A stretch of DNA of 64,000 nucleotides from contig NZ_JBIZWA010000001.1 in NCBI RefSeq assembly GCF_044769865.1, positions 62,001-126,000 on the forward strand. The letters run 5' to 3'. Shown here in pieces: positions 32,229-40,590 of the stretch. Numbering within the stretch: position 1 is the first letter of the stretch; each line of letters starts with the position of its first letter. The translations under genes were made by a program, and so were the position numbers. The notes below the pieces were generated by a model. That model was not told where the DNA came from, ran no database searches, and worked only from the letters and a program-made list of their open reading frames with translations. This DNA is from Homoserinimonas sp044769865. Its GTDB lineage: Bacteria; Actinomycetota; Actinomycetes; Actinomycetales; Microbacteriaceae.

Positions 32229-32678
32229 TCAGCGACCTCCCACAGCGTCGCCCACCGCAACCGCGTCGGATGTCTCGATGTCACCGCGGCGCTTCGCCAG
32301 CCAGATCAGACCGAGGATCGGCAGCACGAGCGGGATGAACACGTAGCCGGCGCCGAACCACGACCAGACCGAGGGGTGTGCGAAGAGCTCCGGCATCGTG
32401 AGGCTCAGCGTGCCGACCGCGAGCACGCCAACGAGCTCGAAGATGATCGCGACGAGGGCCACGAGATACCAGGTGCGCCCGCGCCCGAGGAGTGCGGCGG
32501 TTGCCGCGATGTATACGACAGCGGAGACGGCGGAGAGCACGTAGGCGAGCGGCGCCTCGTCGAAGCGCTCGATGATCTGCACCACCGAACGCGCCGTCGC
32601 CGCAAGGGCGAGGATGCCGTAGACAGCGATGAGCACGCGGCCGACGCCGACCGCGCGCGAAGAGGAGTGAGGAGGCAT
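32229..32678 (-). CDS. Four-helix membrane protein of unknown function
   Basis: 149 residues with helices at about 11-33, 41-62, 68-92 and 108-128. No family was recognised. It heads the operon with ribF and the MFS gene. ATG 32678 follows TAAAGT by 7 nt; GGAGG in the spacer is too close to act as a normal ribosome-binding site, so a leaderless start fits better. Confidence 0.7.
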   Translation of the reverse strand: MPPHSSSRAVGVGRVLIAVYGILALAATARSVVQIIERFDEAPLAYVLSAVSAVVYIAATAALLGRGRTWYLVALVAIIFELVGVLAVGTLSLTMPELFAHPSVWSWFGAGYVFIPLVLPILGLIWLAKRRGDIETSDAVAVGDAVGGR

Positions 32679-32685
32679 CCCTCCA

Positions 32686-32691
32686 ACTTTA
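32686..32691 (-). promoter_or_regulatory. Leaderless -10 of the ribF operon
   Basis: TAAAGT on the minus strand, 7 nt before the ATG at 32678. Confidence 0.55.
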
Positions 32692-32701
32692 GGCGATGGA
32701 A

Positions 32702-33070
32702 TCAGGCAACCTGCACGAACCAGATCTCGTTCATACGCCACACCATGACCGCGACGGCCAGGCACACGACACCGAGGATCACGTTGCTCCACCGATTGCG
32801 CTCGATGAGGGCCCAAAAGCCCGCGAGCGGCGGCAGCAGCACGGCGGAGACGAGGTAGGTCCAGAACTCCAGCAGGCTGCCGGACGCCACATTGCCCACG
32901 ACGGGCGCGATGAGCGCGACAACGACCTGGCCGAGCAGGAACACGAACACGACGGCGGTTGCGCCGAGGGTGAGGTCGTTGGGCAGCCGGCCCATGAGGC
33001 CCGCGACGAGGCAGAAGAGCCCGGCGGCGACCGCAACCGCCACCTGCACGACCGTGAACCACTCAACCAT
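32702..33070 (-). CDS. Small four-helix membrane protein of unknown function
   Basis: 122 residues, almost entirely hydrophobic helices at about 5-25, 32-55, 66-87 and 93-112. It follows truB by 38 nt with AAGGA 7 nt before its ATG, so it is probably co-transcribed with truB. No family was recognised. Confidence 0.65.
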   Translation of the reverse strand: MVEWFTVVQVAVAVAAGLFCLVAGLMGRLPNDLTLGATAVVFVFLLGQVVVALIAPVVGNVASGSLLEFWTYLVSAVLLPPLAGFWALIERNRWSNVILGVVCLAVAVMVWRMNEIWFVQVA

Positions 33071-33108
33071 GCGTCAATCCTTGCAGATGCGAGCGCGCTC
33101 GCCCGGCG

Positions 33109-34026
33109 TCAGGCACCGGTCGGAAAGTTCACGAGCACGCGTGCCCGGCCCGCCTTGATCGTCACGAGGCCGACGAGATGGCCGTCAGGCGCGATGACCG
33201 CGACGGGATCAGCGGATGTCTCGGCCCCTGGCAGCTCGACCCGCTGCCCGTTCTCGAGCGCGCGCACGGTGTCGGCGTCGGCGTCAATCGTCGGGAAGAG
33301 GGTGGCCGCGACATCCGCTGCCTCGCGCAGGAGGGGCGCGATGTCGAGTTCGACGCCGCGCTCGGGCAGCACGAGGGCATCGGCGACCGAGAAGGGCCCC
33401 ACCCGCGTGCGGCGCAGGGCCGTGAGGTGCCCGCCGACGCCGAGGTCGCCGCCGAGGTCGCGGGCGAGGGCGCGGATGTAGGTGCCCGAGGAACACACGA
33501 CGCGCACGTCGAGGTCGAGCGCCTGGCCCGCTGGGCGGGGTTCGCCGAGCACTTCGAAGGCGAAGATCGTGACGCCCCTCGCCTTGAGCTCAACCTCCTC
33601 GCCAGCCCGCGCCAGCGCGTAGGCGCGCTTGCCGTTCACCTTGATCGCGCTGACCGTGCTCGGCACCTGCTCGATGGGGCCCGTGAGCCTGGCGATGCCC
33701 TCCGCGATGCGGGCCGGGTCGAGGCCCGTGGCATCCGTCGTCGCGATCGTCTCGCCCTCGGCGTCGTCCGTCGTCGTCGAGGCGCCCAGCCGGATGGTCG
33801 CGGTGTACTCCTTGTCGAGGCCCACGAGGAAGGTCAAGAGGCGCGTCGAGCTGCCGATGCCGAGCATGAGCAGGCCCGTCGCCATGGGGTCGAGCGTGCC
33901 CGCGTGGCCCACCTTCTTGGTGCCGGCGAGGCGCCGGGTGCGCGAGACCGCGTCGTGACTCGTGATGCCCTGGGGCTTGTCGACGAGGAGGATGCCGGAG
34001 CGCGGAGTATCGGGGGCGTTGCTCAT
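33109..34026 (-). CDS. truB: tRNA pseudouridine-55 synthase
   Basis: 305 residues. Catalytic Asp in 'KVGHAGTLDPMATGLL', 'LDKEYTATIRLGA', the thumb 'GPIEQVPSTVSAIKVNGKRAYALARAG', and 'VVCSSGTYIRALARDLG'. It makes the T-loop pseudouridine in tRNA. The C-terminal PUA-like part is present. ATG 34026 lies 11 nt after TAGCGT (34043-34038). It is separated from rbfA, its usual neighbour, by panE, glutaminase and mutY. Confidence 0.95.
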   Translation of the reverse strand: MSNAPDTPRSGILLVDKPQGITSHDAVSRTRRLAGTKKVGHAGTLDPMATGLLMLGIGSSTRLLTFLVGLDKEYTATIRLGASTTTDDAEGETIATTDATGLDPARIAEGIARLTGPIEQVPSTVSAIKVNGKRAYALARAGEEVELKARGVTIFAFEVLGEPRPAGQALDLDVRVVCSSGTYIRALARDLGGDLGVGGHLTALRRTRVGPFSVADALVLPERGVELDIAPLLREAADVAATLFPTIDADADTVRALENGQRVELPGAETSADPVAVIAPDGHLVGLVTIKAGRARVLVNFPTGA

Positions 34027-34037
34027 CACGGGAGACC

Positions 34038-34043
34038 ACGCTA
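34038..34043 (-). promoter_or_regulatory. -10 element of truB
   Basis: TAGCGT on the minus strand, 11 nt before the truB ATG, predicting a leader of only a few nucleotides. Confidence 0.45.
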
Positions 34044-34071
34044 CCCGGCGGCACCGCGGCCCGGGCGGCAA

Positions 34072-34077
34072 TAGGGT
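34072..34077 (+). promoter_or_regulatory. Leaderless -10 of the panE-like gene
   Basis: TAGGGT followed by 6 nt and ATG 34084. Confidence 0.6.
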
Positions 34078-34083
34078 TGGGGC

Positions 34084-35076
34084 ATGCAGATCGCGGTGCT
34101 CGGGGCAGGCGCCATGGGGGGAACCATCGCCGCCCTGCTCGACCGCGCAGGGCACGACGTCGAGGTGACCGCCCGCGGGGCTGGGCTCGAGGCGATCCGC
34201 GAGCACGGCATCCGGCTCAGCGGCGGCTGGGGCGAACACACGGCCCGAGTCGGGGCGGGCGAAGCGCTGACGCGCGTTCCCGAGCTGGCGATCGTGGCCA
34301 CCAAGGCGATGGATGCCGCGGCCGCCGTCGCCGCCAATGCAGAGCTCCTGGGCGGGGTACCCGTCGTGGTGTGGCAGAACGGGCTCGGCGGCATCGAAGC
34401 CGTGCAACAGCTGCTGCCCGACTCCCCCGTGATCGGTGCCCTCTCCCTCATCGCCGCGACCTACCGCTCCCCTGGCGACGTCGTCGTCACGGCACCGGCC
34501 GGCACCTGGCTCGGGATGCTCGAGGGCGACCCCGCGCCGGCCCACGCCGCGGCGGCCGTGCTCGGCGATGCGCTGCCCGTGACGGTCGTCGAAGGGTTCG
34601 CGGGCGCACGCTGGACCAAGCTCGTGATCAACCAGGTCAACGCGCTGCCCGCCATCACGAACCTCAGCGTGCAGGAGGTCGTCGCGCACGACGGGCTGCG
34701 CCGCATCATGGCGCTCAGCATGCGGGAGGCCGTGCGCATCGCCCTCGCCGACGGCGTGCGCTTCGAGGAGGTCAACGGGGTCACGCACGAGATGCTCGAG
34801 GGCATCGCGGATGCCGAGCCCGCGGCATCCGAGGCACTCCCCCGCTTCATCGCCGACTACCTGGGCGAGGTGCCGAACCCGGGCTCGACGCTGCAGAGCA
34901 TCCGCCGCGGGCAGTTGAGCGAGATCGACTACCTCAACGGGGCCGTCGTTGCCGAGGCGCATCGCATCGGGAGGCAAGCACCCATCAACGCACGACTGGC
35001 CGAGCTCGTGCACGAGGTCGAGGGGAGCGGGCACTTCCTCACGGCGGAGGAAACACTCAGCGCGGTCGCCGTCTGA
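34084..35076 (+). CDS. 2-dehydropantoate 2-reductase (ketopantoate reductase) family
   Basis: 330 residues. The N-terminal Rossmann motif is 'IAVLGAGAMGGTIAALL'; 'VVWQNGLGGIEAV' and 'KLVINQVNALPAI' (catalytic Lys region) and 'SEIDYLNGAVV' (conserved Glu/Asn) identify the ApbA/PanE family. True PanE activity in pantothenate synthesis is plausible, but many homologues act on other 2-keto acids. Its stop abuts the glutaminase stop with no gap. Confidence 0.85.
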   Translation: MQIAVLGAGAMGGTIAALLDRAGHDVEVTARGAGLEAIREHGIRLSGGWGEHTARVGAGEALTRVPELAIVATKAMDAAAAVAANAELLGGVPVVVWQNGLGGIEAVQQLLPDSPVIGALSLIAATYRSPGDVVVTAPAGTWLGMLEGDPAPAHAAAAVLGDALPVTVVEGFAGARWTKLVINQVNALPAITNLSVQEVVAHDGLRRIMALSMREAVRIALADGVRFEEVNGVTHEMLEGIADAEPAASEALPRFIADYLGEVPNPGSTLQSIRRGQLSEIDYLNGAVVAEAHRIGRQAPINARLAELVHEVEGSGHFLTAEETLSAVAV

Positions 35077-36027
35077 TCAGGACGGGTCGAGCTCCCGGTC
35101 GAAGACGTGGAGGCCGAGGTCAGCCGAGAGGCGCTCGCACACACGCACGCCCCGCACACTGTTGCCGACGGGGTCGAGCGGCGGGCTGTAGACGCCGATA
35201 CCCGCGACGCCCTGCACCGACGCCACGAGGCCACCCGCGACGCCCGACTTGGCGGGGAGGCCCACCCTGCGCAGCCAACGACCCGAGCCGTCATACATGC
35301 CGCAGGTAGCCATGACGCTCAGCACATCCGTCACGACCCGCCGGGAGACGACCTGCTCCCCCGTGCGCGGATTGCGCCCGCCGAACGCGAGCGTTGCCCC
35401 CATGACGGCAAGCACCTCGGTATCGACCAAGACTGCACAGGCTGCCGCGTACACCTCGAGTGCCTCATCCACCCCGGGGTCGAGCGTGCCCATCGAGCGC
35501 ATCAGGTACGCGAGCGCCCGGTTGCGATCGCCTTTCTCCTGCTCCGCCTCAGCGACGCCCTCGTCGACGCGGAGCTCGCGACCCGCGAACGCCGAGAGAC
35601 CCACCAAGATGCGCTCGCGCTTGGCACGGGCATCCGAACCCTCGACAAGGTTCGCCGTGTAGATCGCGCCCGCGTTCACCATGGGGTTCGGGGGCCGACC
35701 GGTGTCCTCCTCCAGCAGCACGGCATCGAAGGACTCCCCCGTCGGCTCCGTGCCCACCTCCTCGTGCACCGCGTCGTAGTTGTCGCGCAGCGCGAGCGCG
35801 TAAACGAAGGGCTTGACCGCCGACTGCATCGAGAACTCGTCGCGGGCGTTGCCGACCGAGCGCACGTCGCCGTCAGGAAGAGCAAGGGCGATGCCAAAGG
35901 CATTCGGATCGGCCTCAGCCAGCTGCGGCACGCTGTCGTCGACCTCGCCCCCGTGCTCCTCCACGAGTTCGCGGTGTAGCGCCCCCAGGTCGTAGCGGGC
36001 GGCGGCACGAGCGAGGGTGTTGGTCAT
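35077..36027 (-). CDS. glsA: Glutaminase
   Basis: 316 residues. The serine beta-lactamase-like fold motif S-x-x-K is in 'SMQSAVKPFVYAL', followed by 'PPNPMVNAGAI', 'LAYLMRSMGTL' and 'GVGGLVASVQG'-type 'SGVAGGLVASVQGVAGIGVYSPPLD'. It converts glutamine to glutamate and ammonia. ATG 36027 has no obvious ribosome-binding site and an in-frame TTG lies 12 nt further upstream. It is divergent from mutY. Confidence 0.93.
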   Translation of the reverse strand: MTNTLARAAARYDLGALHRELVEEHGGEVDDSVPQLAEADPNAFGIALALPDGDVRSVGNARDEFSMQSAVKPFVYALALRDNYDAVHEEVGTEPTGESFDAVLLEEDTGRPPNPMVNAGAIYTANLVEGSDARAKRERILVGLSAFAGRELRVDEGVAEAEQEKGDRNRALAYLMRSMGTLDPGVDEALEVYAAACAVLVDTEVLAVMGATLAFGGRNPRTGEQVVSRRVVTDVLSVMATCGMYDGSGRWLRRVGLPAKSGVAGGLVASVQGVAGIGVYSPPLDPVGNSVRGVRVCERLSADLGLHVFDRELDPS

Positions 36028-36061
36028 GCGCCCAGTCAAGCACCGGATGTCGCGAGCAGCC

Positions 36062-36067
36062 TAGGCT
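36062..36067 (+). promoter_or_regulatory. Leaderless -10 of mutY
   Basis: TAGGCT followed by 6 nt and GTG 36074. Confidence 0.6.
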
Positions 36068-36073
36068 TGGGCG

Positions 36074-36937
36074 GTGACGATCAGCCGGGCCGTGAACGAA
36101 TGGTTCGAGGAGCACGGCCGCGACCTCCCGTGGCGCGAACCAGGGTTCACAGCGTGGGGAACGCTCGTGAGCGAGATCATGCTGCAACAGACCCAGGTTG
36201 CGCGGGTCATCCCCCGACTGGCCCAGTGGCTCGAGCGCTGGCCGACGCCCGCCGACCTCGCCGCGTCCCCGCCCGGAGACGCCGTGCGGGCCTGGGACCG
36301 CCTCGGCTACCCGCGCCGCGCGCTCGCCCTCCACGCCGCCGCGACGGCAATCAGCGAACGGCACGGCGGTGTCGTGCCCGAGGACGTCGATGAGCTCCTC
36401 GCCCTCCCGGGCGTCGGCGACTACACGGCGCGGGCAGTCGCCGTCTTCGCCTATGGCCACCGGCATCCGGTCGTCGACACCAACGTGCGAAGGGTCATCG
36501 CGCGCGCCGTCGATGGCAAGGCGCAGGCAGGCCCGCCCTCGACGCGCAGGGACCTCGCCGCCATGGATGCGCTCCTGCCGGCGGATGACGCGGCCGCCCG
36601 CATCACCAACGCGGCCGTGATGGAGCTCGGCGCGATCGTCTGCACGGCGCGAAGCCCGCTCTGCGAGGCGTGTCCGATCGCGGCGCAGTGCGCGTGGCGT
36701 GCCGCGGGCTATCCCGAATACGACGGCCCCAAGGTGCGAACGCAGGCTCGATTCGAGGGCAGCGACCGGCAGGTGCGCGGCCTCATCATGCGCGAGGTGC
36801 GCGCGGCAGACGTCCCCGTCACGCCCGCAGAGATCGCAGGACTGTGGGCGGATGCCGGGCAACGTGAGCGGGCGCTCGCGGGGCTCCTGCGTGACGGCCT
36901 GCTCGTGCAGGTCGACGGCGGCTACGAGCTGCCGTGA
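36074..36937 (+). CDS. mutY: A/G-specific adenine glycosylase
   Basis: 287 residues. Catalytic Glu in 'SEIMLQQTQVARV', helix-hairpin-helix 'LLALPGVGDYTA', catalytic Asp in 'VVDTNVRRV', and the [4Fe-4S] ligands in C-x6-C-x2-C-x5-C (CTARSPLCEACPIAAQC). It removes adenine opposite 8-oxoguanine. The C-terminal NUDIX-like domain of E. coli MutY is absent; a short winged-helix-like tail (about 225-287) replaces it, as in other actinobacteria. Its stop and the rbfA stop are 3 nt apart, inside the palindrome GAGCGCTAGCGCTC. Confidence 0.92.
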   Translation: MTISRAVNEWFEEHGRDLPWREPGFTAWGTLVSEIMLQQTQVARVIPRLAQWLERWPTPADLAASPPGDAVRAWDRLGYPRRALALHAAATAISERHGGVVPEDVDELLALPGVGDYTARAVAVFAYGHRHPVVDTNVRRVIARAVDGKAQAGPPSTRRDLAAMDALLPADDAAARITNAAVMELGAIVCTARSPLCEACPIAAQCAWRAAGYPEYDGPKVRTQARFEGSDRQVRGLIMREVRAADVPVTPAEIAGLWADAGQRERALAGLLRDGLLVQVDGGYELP

Positions 36938-36949
36938 GCGCTAGCGCTC
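36936..36949. terminator. Palindrome over the convergent mutY/rbfA stops
   Basis: GAGCGCTAGCGCTC is a perfect 14-bp palindrome containing parts of both stop codons. It may be a minimal bidirectional terminator. Confidence 0.3.
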
Positions 36950-37390
36950 CTCGTCGTCGTCCTCGTCGATGACGCGGGGCTTGACGTAGGGATCCTCGTC
37001 ACCCGCATACTTCGCCGTCGCCTTCTGGCGCTCAATCTCCTCGTCGCGCCGGCGAGCCTCCGCGAGGAGCTCATCGAGGTGCTTGGCGTTCTCGGGGAGG
37101 GCATCCGCGATGAACTCGATCGTCGGGGTGAGGCGCGACGTGAGGTTCTTGCCGACCTCACTCCGCAGCATCCCCGTCGCCGACTTGAGGGCCGCAGCCG
37201 AATCGGCCCGCTCCTCGTCGGAGCCATAGACCGTGTAGAAGATGCTCGCGTGCTGCAGGTCGCCCGTCACCCGCACATCCGTGATCGTCACGAAGCCGAG
37301 CCGCGGGTCGCGGAGGCCACGCTCGAGACGTCGAGCCACGATCTGCTTGATGTGGTCCGCCATGCGGGCGGCCCGTGTCGGGTCAGCCAT
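36941..37390 (-). CDS. rbfA: Ribosome-binding factor A
   Basis: 149 residues. KH-like fold blocks 'RMADHIKQIVARRLERGLRDPRLGFVTITDV', 'HASIFYTVYG' and 'LTPTIEFIAD'. It assists late 30S maturation near helix 1 of 16S rRNA. The C-terminus is an acidic tail (DEDDDEER). AGGAGAAGG precedes the ATG. It follows infB by 69 nt with a hairpin between them. Confidence 0.95.
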   Translation of the reverse strand: MADPTRAARMADHIKQIVARRLERGLRDPRLGFVTITDVRVTGDLQHASIFYTVYGSDEERADSAAALKSATGMLRSEVGKNLTSRLTPTIEFIADALPENAKHLDELLAEARRRDEEIERQKATAKYAGDEDPYVKPRVIDEDDDEER

Positions 37391-37411
37391 TGCCTTCTCC
37401 TAAGACTGTGA

Positions 37412-37445
37412 GTGGGTGCCGCCGACCTTCGTCGACGGCACCCAC
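37412..37445 (-). terminator. Hairpin between infB and rbfA
   Basis: GTGGGTGCCG pairs with CGGCACCCAC and an inner CGAC/GTCG closes a CTTC loop, with one mismatch. On the minus strand it follows infB by 14 nt and is followed by TCACAGTCTT, so partial termination or RNA processing between infB and rbfA is likely. Confidence 0.5.
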
Positions 37446-37459
37446 CGTGCCGCTGGGCC

Positions 37460-40159
37460 CTATGCCCGCGGCTTCTCCTTCATCTCGATCGTCTCGATCT
37501 CGTCACCGATCTGGATGTCGTTGAACTTGCCGAGACCGATACCGGCCTCGAAGTCCGTCTTGACCTCGGTGACGTCGTCCTTGAAACGACGCAGCGACTC
37601 GATCGCCAGGTTGTCGCCCACGACGACACCCTCGCGGATGACGCGTGCCTTGGCGTTTCGCGTGATCGTTCCCGACCGCACGATGACACCGGCGATGTTG
37701 CCGAACTTCGAGGAGCGGAAGATCTCGCGGATCTCGGCGACACCCGACTGAACTTCTTCGTACTCCGGCTTGAGCATGCCCTTGAGCGAGCTCTCGACAT
37801 CCTCCAGTGCGCTGTAGATGACGTTGTAGAACCGCACATCGACACCCTCGCGAGTGGCACGCTCGCGTGCCTTCGGGTCGGGGCGCACGTTGAAGCCGAT
37901 GATGATCGCGTTGTCGATCGTCGCCAGGTTGACGTCGCTCTCCGTGACAGCACCCACACCACGGTGGATGATGCGCAGCTGCACCGAGTCGTCGACCTCG
38001 ATATCCATGAGCGACTCCTCGAGGGCCTCAACGGCACCCGAGACATCACCCTTGATGATGAGGTTGAGCGACTCGACCTTGCCATCTTCGAGGGCCTTCG
38101 TGAAGTCCTCAAGGCTGAGGCGCTTGCGGCTGCGAGCCAGCGTCGCGTTGCGCTCGACCGCCTCACGCTTCTCAGCGATCTGACGGGCCGTGCGGTCATC
38201 GTCCGTGACAAGGAACGTGTCACCGGCGCGAGGTACCGAGGTGAGACCGAGCACCGCAACAGGGCGGGCCGGGGTGGCCTCAGTCACGTTCTCGCCGTTC
38301 TCATCGAACATCGCACGAACGCGGCCATAGGCCGTGCCCGCCACGATGGGGTCACCAACGCGGAGCGTTCCCGACTGGATGAGCACGGTCGCGACCGCAC
38401 CACGGCCCTTGTCAAGCTTGGCCTCGATCGCAACACCGCGGGCATCCTTCGACGGGTTGGCACGCAGGTCGAGGCCCGCGTCTGCCGTCAGGAGCACCGC
38501 GTCGAGCAACGTGTCGATGCCCTTGCGCTGGAGCGCCGAGACGTCGACGAACATCGTGTCGCCGCCATACTCCTCGGCAACCAGACCGAACTCGGTGAGC
38601 TGCTGGCGCACCTTGGCGGGGTTTGCCCCCTCCTTGTCGACCTTGTTGACCGCGACGACGATCGGCACATTGGCCGATTGCGCGTGGTTCAGGGCCTCAA
38701 CCGTCTGCGGCATGATGCCGTCGTCGGCCGCGACCACGAGGATCGCGATGTCGGTGACCTGCGCACCACGGGCACGCATGGCGGTGAAGGCCTCGTGACC
38801 GGGTGTGTCGATGAAGGTGATCTTGCGGTCGACACCCTCGTGCTCGGCCTGCACCTGGTAGGCACCGATGTGCTGCGTGATGCCACCGGCCTCACCAGCG
38901 CCGACGCTCGTGTTGCGGATCGCGTCGAGCAGCTTCGTCTTACCGTGGTCGACGTGACCCATGACCGTGACCACGGGGGGTCGCGCCATGAGGTCTTCGT
39001 CGCTCTCGTCTTCAAGCTCCTGGTCGAGATCGATCGAGAAACCCTCGAGCAGCTCGCGGTCTTCGTCCTCAGGCGAGACGATCTGAATCTTGTAGCCGAG
39101 CTCCTCGCCGAGCACCTCGAAGGTGGCCTCGTCGAGCGACTCCGTCGCGGTCGCCATCTCACCGAGGTGGAACAGCACCGTCACGAGGTTGCCGGGGCTC
39201 GCATCGATCTTGTCGGCGAAGTCCGTGATCGAGGCGCCGCGGCGCAGGCGGATGACCGTGTTGCCGTCACCGCGGGGAACACTCACGCCGCCGAGCGACG
39301 GAGCCTCCCGCATCTCGAACTCTGCCCGCTTCGTACGCTTCGACTTGCGAGCCTTGCTCTTGCCGCCACCGCGGCCGAAGGCACCAGCCGTGCCACCACC
39401 GGGACCACGACCGCGGCCGCCGCCACCCGGGCGGGGCGGGCCGAAGCCACCAGCGGGAGCTCCACCGGGAGCGCCGGGACGGAAGCCACCGGCACCGCCG
39501 GGCCGACCGGGGCCGCCGGGACGGAAGCCACCGGCACCGCCGGGACGACCAGCGCCAGCCGGGCGCGGCGCGCCGGGACGCGGGCTGCCGGGACGGGGAG
39601 CCGCGGGACGAGGGATGTTCGCCGGCGTCGGCCGGGTGTTCATACCCTGCGTGCTCGCGTAGGGGTTGTTGCCGGGACGCGGCGTGCCCGGGCGCGGAGC
39701 GCCGGGGCGCTGCATGCCCTGCGTGCTCGCGAAGGGGTTATTGCCTGGGCGGGCACCACCGGGGCGCGGGGCACCCGGGGTGGGCGCACCACCCGCAGGC
39801 GGAGTCGCACCCGAGTCGGGCTTCTCCGCAGCGGGCTTGGCCGGGGCCTGTGCTGCCTGGGCCTCTGGCGCCGGGGTCTCAGCCGCCGGGGCGGCTGGCT
39901 TCTCCGGAGCCGGAGCAGGCGCAGGGGCGGGCTTGCTCGCAGCCGGCTTGGCCGAGGAGTCAGCCTTCGGCGCGGCGTCCTTGGCCGGGGGCTTGACGCC
40001 CTCCGCCTCGAATGCCTGCCGAAGCTTACGGGCCACTGGGGGTTCGATGCTCGAGGATGGGCCCTTGACGAACTCGCCAAGTTCCTTCAGCTTCTCGAGT
40101 GCTTGCTTGCTTTCTATGCCGAGTTCTGCCGCGATCTCGTGCACGCGTGGTTTCGCCAC
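37460..40159 (-). CDS. infB: Translation initiation factor IF-2
   Basis: 899 residues. IF2-N at about 1-55 (AKPRVHEIAAELGIESKQALEKL), a Pro/Ala/Gly-rich linker at about 60-290 with repeats such as GMQRPGAPRPG and GGFRPGGPGR, then the GTPase: G1 GHVDHGKT, G3 DTPGHEAF, G4 NKVD, followed by the IF-2 C-domains. It brings fMet-tRNA to the ribosome. The GTG at 40159 follows AGGAG by only 4 nt, and this AGGAG can be hidden in a perfect 8-bp stem (see hairpins at 40164-40199). Confidence 0.97.
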   Translation of the reverse strand: MAKPRVHEIAAELGIESKQALEKLKELGEFVKGPSSSIEPPVARKLRQAFEAEGVKPPAKDAAPKADSSAKPAASKPAPAPAPAPEKPAAPAAETPAPEAQAAQAPAKPAAEKPDSGATPPAGGAPTPGAPRPGGARPGNNPFASTQGMQRPGAPRPGTPRPGNNPYASTQGMNTRPTPANIPRPAAPRPGSPRPGAPRPAGAGRPGGAGGFRPGGPGRPGGAGGFRPGAPGGAPAGGFGPPRPGGGGRGRGPGGGTAGAFGRGGGKSKARKSKRTKRAEFEMREAPSLGGVSVPRGDGNTVIRLRRGASITDFADKIDASPGNLVTVLFHLGEMATATESLDEATFEVLGEELGYKIQIVSPEDEDRELLEGFSIDLDQELEDESDEDLMARPPVVTVMGHVDHGKTKLLDAIRNTSVGAGEAGGITQHIGAYQVQAEHEGVDRKITFIDTPGHEAFTAMRARGAQVTDIAILVVAADDGIMPQTVEALNHAQSANVPIVVAVNKVDKEGANPAKVRQQLTEFGLVAEEYGGDTMFVDVSALQRKGIDTLLDAVLLTADAGLDLRANPSKDARGVAIEAKLDKGRGAVATVLIQSGTLRVGDPIVAGTAYGRVRAMFDENGENVTEATPARPVAVLGLTSVPRAGDTFLVTDDDRTARQIAEKREAVERNATLARSRKRLSLEDFTKALEDGKVESLNLIIKGDVSGAVEALEESLMDIEVDDSVQLRIIHRGVGAVTESDVNLATIDNAIIIGFNVRPDPKARERATREGVDVRFYNVIYSALEDVESSLKGMLKPEYEEVQSGVAEIREIFRSSKFGNIAGVIVRSGTITRNAKARVIREGVVVGDNLAIESLRRFKDDVTEVKTDFEAGIGLGKFNDIQIGDEIETIEMKEKPRA

Positions 40160-40163
40160 AATT

Positions 40164-40199
40164 CTCCTGTCTCGGGCCTACTCCGGACAGGAGCAGGCC
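40164..40199 (-). promoter_or_regulatory. Two mutually exclusive hairpins over the infB ribosome-binding site
   Basis: On the minus strand, hairpin B pairs CTCCTGTC (40193-40186) with GACAGGAG (40171-40164), burying the whole AGGAG. Hairpin A pairs GGCCTGCTCC (40199-40190) with GGAGTAGGCC (40184-40175), 9 of 10 pairs, leaving AGGAG free. The two share sequence and cannot coexist. Confidence 0.5.
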
Positions 40200-40279
40200 A
40201 TCACTTGAGTACGGGTCTCATTTCGAGCCGCTCATTAGTTGTCACGCATTGTGTGTCACTGTTTCGTTCAGCCGTTTCG

Positions 40280-40558
40280 TTAGGGAGCCCCATGGGGAGG
40301 CTCCGACTGGTGAAGTGCAAGGACGGACTGCTTGACCCCGGATGTATCGAGTGCCCCGCCAGCCCTCAGCGCCCGCCCGAAGGCCCTGCGCTTGAGGGAA
40401 CTGTCGACGCATTCCACAGTGGGATGCAACCAGGCACCACGGCCGGGAAGCGAAGCCGAAGCATCCGCCACCACGATGCCATCGCGCGCCACGAACCTCA
40501 CAAGGGAGGAAGCAGGAGCACGCCCACGGCAGCCGAGGCACGTTCTTACGGGTTCCAT
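40280..40558 (-). CDS. ylxR: YlxR/RnpM family RNA-binding protein
   Basis: 92 residues, with the family core 'PVRTCLGCRGRAPASSLVRFV' and 'PGRGAWLHPTVECVDSSLKRRAFGRALR'. The related RnpM of Bacillus modulates RNase P. It sits in its usual place between nusA and infB, 32 nt after nusA, with GGGGG just before the ATG. Confidence 0.92.
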   Translation of the reverse strand: MEPVRTCLGCRGRAPASSLVRFVARDGIVVADASASLPGRGAWLHPTVECVDSSLKRRAFGRALRAGGALDTSGVKQSVLALHQSEPPHGAP

Positions 40559-40590
40559 ACTACCCCCTTGAGGCTGTGGCTCCCCCGGCT

